Positions 19,859-21,132 of a stretch of 21,132 bases of DNA are shown one piece after another (positions within the stretch are counted from its first letter, which is position 1; the number at the start of each line of letters is the position of its first letter). This DNA comes from VEQN01 sp036405975. Lineage in GTDB: Bacteria; Patescibacteriota; Minisyncoccia; Phycocordibacterales; CAIZLB01. The notes below the pieces were generated by a model. It was given only the letters and a program-made list of their open reading frames with translations, was not told the origin of the DNA and ran no database searches. The position numbers were made by a program, and so were the translations under genes. The stretch spans positions 1 to 21,132 of the forward strand of contig DASWWM010000019.1 of NCBI GenBank assembly GCA_036405975.1, read 5' to 3'.

Positions 19859-19887
19859 ATAATGCCATACTCCAAAGCATCTGGCAA
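19859..19887 (-). promoter_or_regulatory. Candidate promoter for the 19281 gene
   Basis: On the minus strand TTGCCA (19882-19887), 17-nt spacer, CATTAT (19859-19864). The leader would be about 65 nt. Confidence 0.42.
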
Positions 19888-19894
19888 TAAACTG

Positions 19895-19922
19895 AAAACA
19901 CCCGATTTCACTCAGGTGCTTT
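19895..19922 (-). terminator. tRNA-Trp terminator
   Basis: On the minus strand CACCTGA (19912-19918) pairs with TCGGGTG (19899-19905, one G-U) and is followed by TTTTCAGTTT. Confidence 0.68.
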
Positions 19923-19929
19923 TACTTTG

Positions 19930-20001
19930 CGGGCCCACGAGGACTCGAACCTCGAACTGCGCGTTTGGAGTGCGATGTTTTACCATTGAAACTATAGGCC
20001 C
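19930..20001 (-). tRNA. tRNA-Trp (anticodon CCA), weak anticodon stem
   Basis: Acceptor GGGCCTA pairs with TGGGCCC (one G-U), D stem GTTT/AAAC, T stem CGAGG/CCTCG with loop TTCGAGT, discriminator G. The loop CTCCAAA gives anticodon CCA. The anticodon stem as written (TCGCA with CGCGC) has only three Watson-Crick pairs, with mismatches at 27-43 and 31-39. No encoded CCA end. A36-A37-A38 is a MiaA pattern. Confidence 0.9.
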
Positions 20002-20054
20002 GTTCTGTATTTCATTTTTGGCCGCGATGCCCGTGCCGCCTTGCCGTACGCACC

Positions 20055-20083
20055 ATACTAATCCAAAACAGCCCAAAACTCAA
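20055..20083 (-). promoter_or_regulatory. Promoter for tRNA-Trp
   Basis: On the minus strand TTGAGT (20078-20083), 17-nt spacer, TAGTAT (20055-20060). The predicted RNA start is about 46 nt before the tRNA. Confidence 0.55.
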
Positions 20084-20105
20084 TGCGGCTTGAAAATCCA
20101 GGCAC

Positions 20106-20132
20106 GCAAAAAGCGCCGCATTGCCGGCGCTT
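20106..20132 (-). terminator. rpmG terminator
   Basis: An 8-bp GC-rich stem (20111-20118 with 20125-20132); on the minus strand it leads into TTTTTG. It separates rpmG from tRNA-Trp. Confidence 0.78.
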
Positions 20133-20145
20133 GATTGCTTTAGGC

Positions 20146-20301
20146 TTAACGCTTAGCCTCAGAAAACTCTACTCGCTTTCGGAGCTTCGCGCTGTACTTC
20201 TTGAGCTTGATCTTTCGCTCTACGCCCTTCTTGTTCTTTCGAGTGTAGATAGTCTCGCCAGTAGCCTTGTGTACGATTTTGATAAGTCGGTCTTGTGACA
20301 T
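20146..20301 (-). CDS. rpmG: 50S ribosomal protein L33 (bL33), cysteine-free form
   Basis: bL33 is a small protein of the large ribosomal subunit near the E site. The 51 residues run MSQDRLIKIVHKATGE, TIYTRKNKK and LKKYSAKLRKRVEFSEAK, matching the family (Y-x-T-x-KN, then LKKY-x-x-x-LRK-x-V-x-F-x-E). There are no cysteines, so this is the zinc-independent type. A longer frame reaches upstream into tRNA-Tyr and is not real. It lies 80 bases downstream of tRNA-Tyr without a terminator between them, so they are probably one transcript. In many bacteria rpmG is followed by tRNA-Trp, secE and nusG; here the tRNA-Trp follows but behind its own promoter. Confidence 0.93.
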   Translation of the reverse strand: MSQDRLIKIVHKATGETIYTRKNKKGVERKIKLKKYSAKLRKRVEFSEAKR

Positions 20302-20381
20302 GGTTTTGTATTGCTTACATAAAATGCTGCTGATAAGTGGTTCTGAGTCAGGGACCGAACTCGGCTTGCCTTGCATCTTAC

Positions 20382-20468
20382 TGGTGCGCAGAGCAGGATT
20401 CGAACCTGCGTAGCCCATTGGGCGATTGATTTACAGTCAATTGCGATTGACCACTCCGCCATCTGCGC
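20382..20468 (-). tRNA. tRNA-Tyr (anticodon GUA), CCA encoded
   Basis: Acceptor GCGCAGA pairs with TCTGCGC, followed by ACCA (discriminator plus encoded CCA, 20382-20385). Anticodon stem ATTGA/TCAAT with loop CTGTAAA gives GUA. A long variable arm (class II) and T arm GCAGG-TTCGAAT-CCTGC are present. It is the only one of the three tRNAs here with encoded CCA. It is a potential substrate for both Tgt (G34) and MiaA (A37). Confidence 0.96.
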
Positions 20469-20507
20469 ATGTTCCGCCCCGCTTTCGCGGACCGGCACGT
20501 AGGAATG

Positions 20508-20535
20508 AATATAACATATATTCTGGAAATTTCCA
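20508..20535 (-). promoter_or_regulatory. Promoter for tRNA-Tyr and rpmG
   Basis: On the minus strand TGGAAA (20530-20535), 16-nt spacer, TATATT (20508-20513) preceded by TGT (extended -10). A CCGC-GAAA-GCGG hairpin (20479-20490) lies between promoter and tRNA. Confidence 0.55.
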
Positions 20536-20631
20536 CATCCAGGCGGTATTGACGCCCCTTTTAGGCGTGTAGTGCAGTATTCAAGCGGATTTCCATTGCG
20601 CCCGAACAAGTACAGCCCGAATAACATGGGG

Positions 20632-20669
20632 AAGAAAACCCACCTGAGCGGATTTTCCGTTGGTGGGTT
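20632..20669 (-). terminator. Terminator of the 20696 gene
   Basis: A perfect 8-bp stem (20637-20644 with 20662-20669) with an inner CGGA/TCCG helix. On the minus strand it runs into TTTTCTTC; the plus-strand tail is also T-rich but interrupted. Confidence 0.75.
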
Positions 20670-20695
20670 GATTTATTGTTTTCAGCCAGAAAGCA

Positions 20696-20914
20696 TCATG
20701 AATGATTTACTTTGACTGCCATCCCCATGCTTCGGGGGTAATCACCGTTATAGACCGTGCAGGGCCTAAAAACGCCTTTTACCCCGACTCTGGGAGGCGG
20801 ACTCAAAAGCGAACTCTGACTCCAAACACCTGGCAAACTCATGCGCCAAAGCTGATCTTCAGCCAGTGCTTTGCCTGCCTTTCTTATCACTTTTCGTCTT
20901 GGTCTTCCAGCCAT
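20696..20914 (-). CDS. Hypothetical basic 72-residue protein
   Basis: Family not recognised. The N-terminus is highly basic (MAGRPRRKVIRKAGKAL), followed by a Trp/Pro/Ser-rich middle and a polar end (YPRSMGMAVKVNHS). Nucleic-acid or ribosome binding would fit the charge, but this is a guess. It has the best ribosome-binding site in the window, AGGAGGT (20921-20927) placed 6 nt before ATG 20914, plus a near-consensus promoter upstream and a hairpin terminator 27 bases after the stop. These signals make it a confident gene despite its size. Confidence 0.72.
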   Translation of the reverse strand: MAGRPRRKVIRKAGKALAEDQLWRMSLPGVWSQSSLLSPPPRVGVKGVFRPCTVYNGDYPRSMGMAVKVNHS

Positions 20915-20920
20915 ATTTTT

Positions 20921-20927
20921 ACCTCCT
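20921..20927 (-). promoter_or_regulatory. Strong Shine-Dalgarno of the 20696 gene
   Basis: AGGAGGT, complementary to the 16S 3' end, 6 nt before ATG 20914. It stands out because most genes in this window have no such site. Confidence 0.85.
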
Positions 20928-20976
20928 GAATATGTTGGTTGATGTTCGATGGCATCCGTTATTGAATGCTATAAAT

Positions 20977-21005
20977 ACTATATTCCCGAGAAATTGCGTT
21001 TGCAA
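20977..21005 (-). promoter_or_regulatory. Promoter for the 20696 gene
   Basis: On the minus strand TTGCAA (21000-21005), 17-nt spacer, TATAGT (20977-20982). The leader is about 55 nt. Confidence 0.62.
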
Positions 21006-21040
21006 GTGCGATATTCCCAGCCGCTGATGGCCCTCAAAGC

Positions 21041-21083
21041 GAAAGGCCGCAATCCTTATTTTGATTTCAGATTGCAGCCTTGG
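21041..21083. terminator. Hairpin at the right edge, probable terminator
   Basis: AAGGC-C-GCAATC (21043-21054) pairs with GATTGC-A-GCCTT (21070-21081) with one mismatch and a 15-nt loop. The minus-strand tail (TTTCGCTTTG) and the plus-strand tail are both only moderately T-rich. It probably ends a gene lying beyond the window edge; nothing coding is seen from 21084 to 21132. Confidence 0.45.
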
Positions 21084-21132
21084 CCTTTTGCCGTTTGAGT
21101 ATTTTGCCCTTGGCACTCCTAAGTCACTAAGC

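Noticed and set aside
20220..20627. Minus-strand frame of 135 residues through tRNA-Tyr
   Set aside because: It runs through a clear tRNA gene and the start of rpmG in another frame.
1..21132. CRISPR array, insertion sequence, phage or toxin-antitoxin genes
   Set aside because: No direct-repeat array, transposase-like frame, terminal repeats or recognisable toxin-antitoxin pair was found.

Overview
This window reads as a stretch of chromosome from a small-genome bacterium, most likely a member of the Candidate Phyla Radiation (Patescibacteria). That placement is an inference from gene style: core genes with family-atypical insertions or tails (Tgt, FtsQ, ParB), many short proteins without recognisable families, and start codons sitting almost on top of promoter -10 boxes. 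No 16S rRNA is present to confirm it. Base composition is near 50% G+C. I see no insertion sequence, phage gene or CRISPR array.

Layout. 1-2047: 3' end of adenylate kinase (adk) with its terminator, then gpmI. 2059-3677: three hypothetical genes, two of them divergent from back-to-back promoters (2518-2575), closed by strong hairpin terminators. 3690-3800: an intergenic zone with a 22-bp perfect palindrome and an orphan plus-strand terminator. 3842-7785: uvrB (minus), a short coiled-coil protein (plus) and tgt (minus). 7870-8450: a transcription unit for a 70-residue membrane protein with a long leader that can fold. 8471-11859: serS-ftsQ, translationally coupled, and a D,D-carboxypeptidase gene with its own promoter. 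11945-15096: dprA and topA. 15166-16001: a hypothetical gene with a foldable leader, convergent with a 52-residue membrane protein that abuts parB. 16002-17231: parB. 17306-17740: a membrane protein gene with an operator-like palindrome in its promoter. 17790-18816: tRNA-Leu(CAA) directly followed by miaA. 18834-21132: small hypothetical genes, tRNA-Trp, rpmG and tRNA-Tyr.

How the genes fit together. Most named genes are housekeeping: glycolysis (gpmI), nucleotide balance (adk), DNA repair and topology (uvrB, topA), DNA uptake or recombination (dprA), chromosome segregation (parB), cell wall and division (ftsQ, carboxypeptidase), and translation (serS, rpmG, three tRNAs, and the tRNA modifiers tgt and miaA). 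All three tRNAs carry A36-A37-A38 and should be MiaA substrates; tRNA-Tyr(GUA) is also a potential Tgt substrate.

The items most worth a second look are: (1) the repeated pattern of -10 boxes 7-10 nt before start codons, implying leaderless mRNAs; (2) tRNA-Leu ending 4 nt before miaA; (3) the foldable leader at 8187-8420; (4) palindromes placed inside two promoters (topA and the 17619 gene); (5) the altered Tgt base-recognition loop and its insertion. All promoter, terminator and RNA structure calls were made by eye from the sequence.
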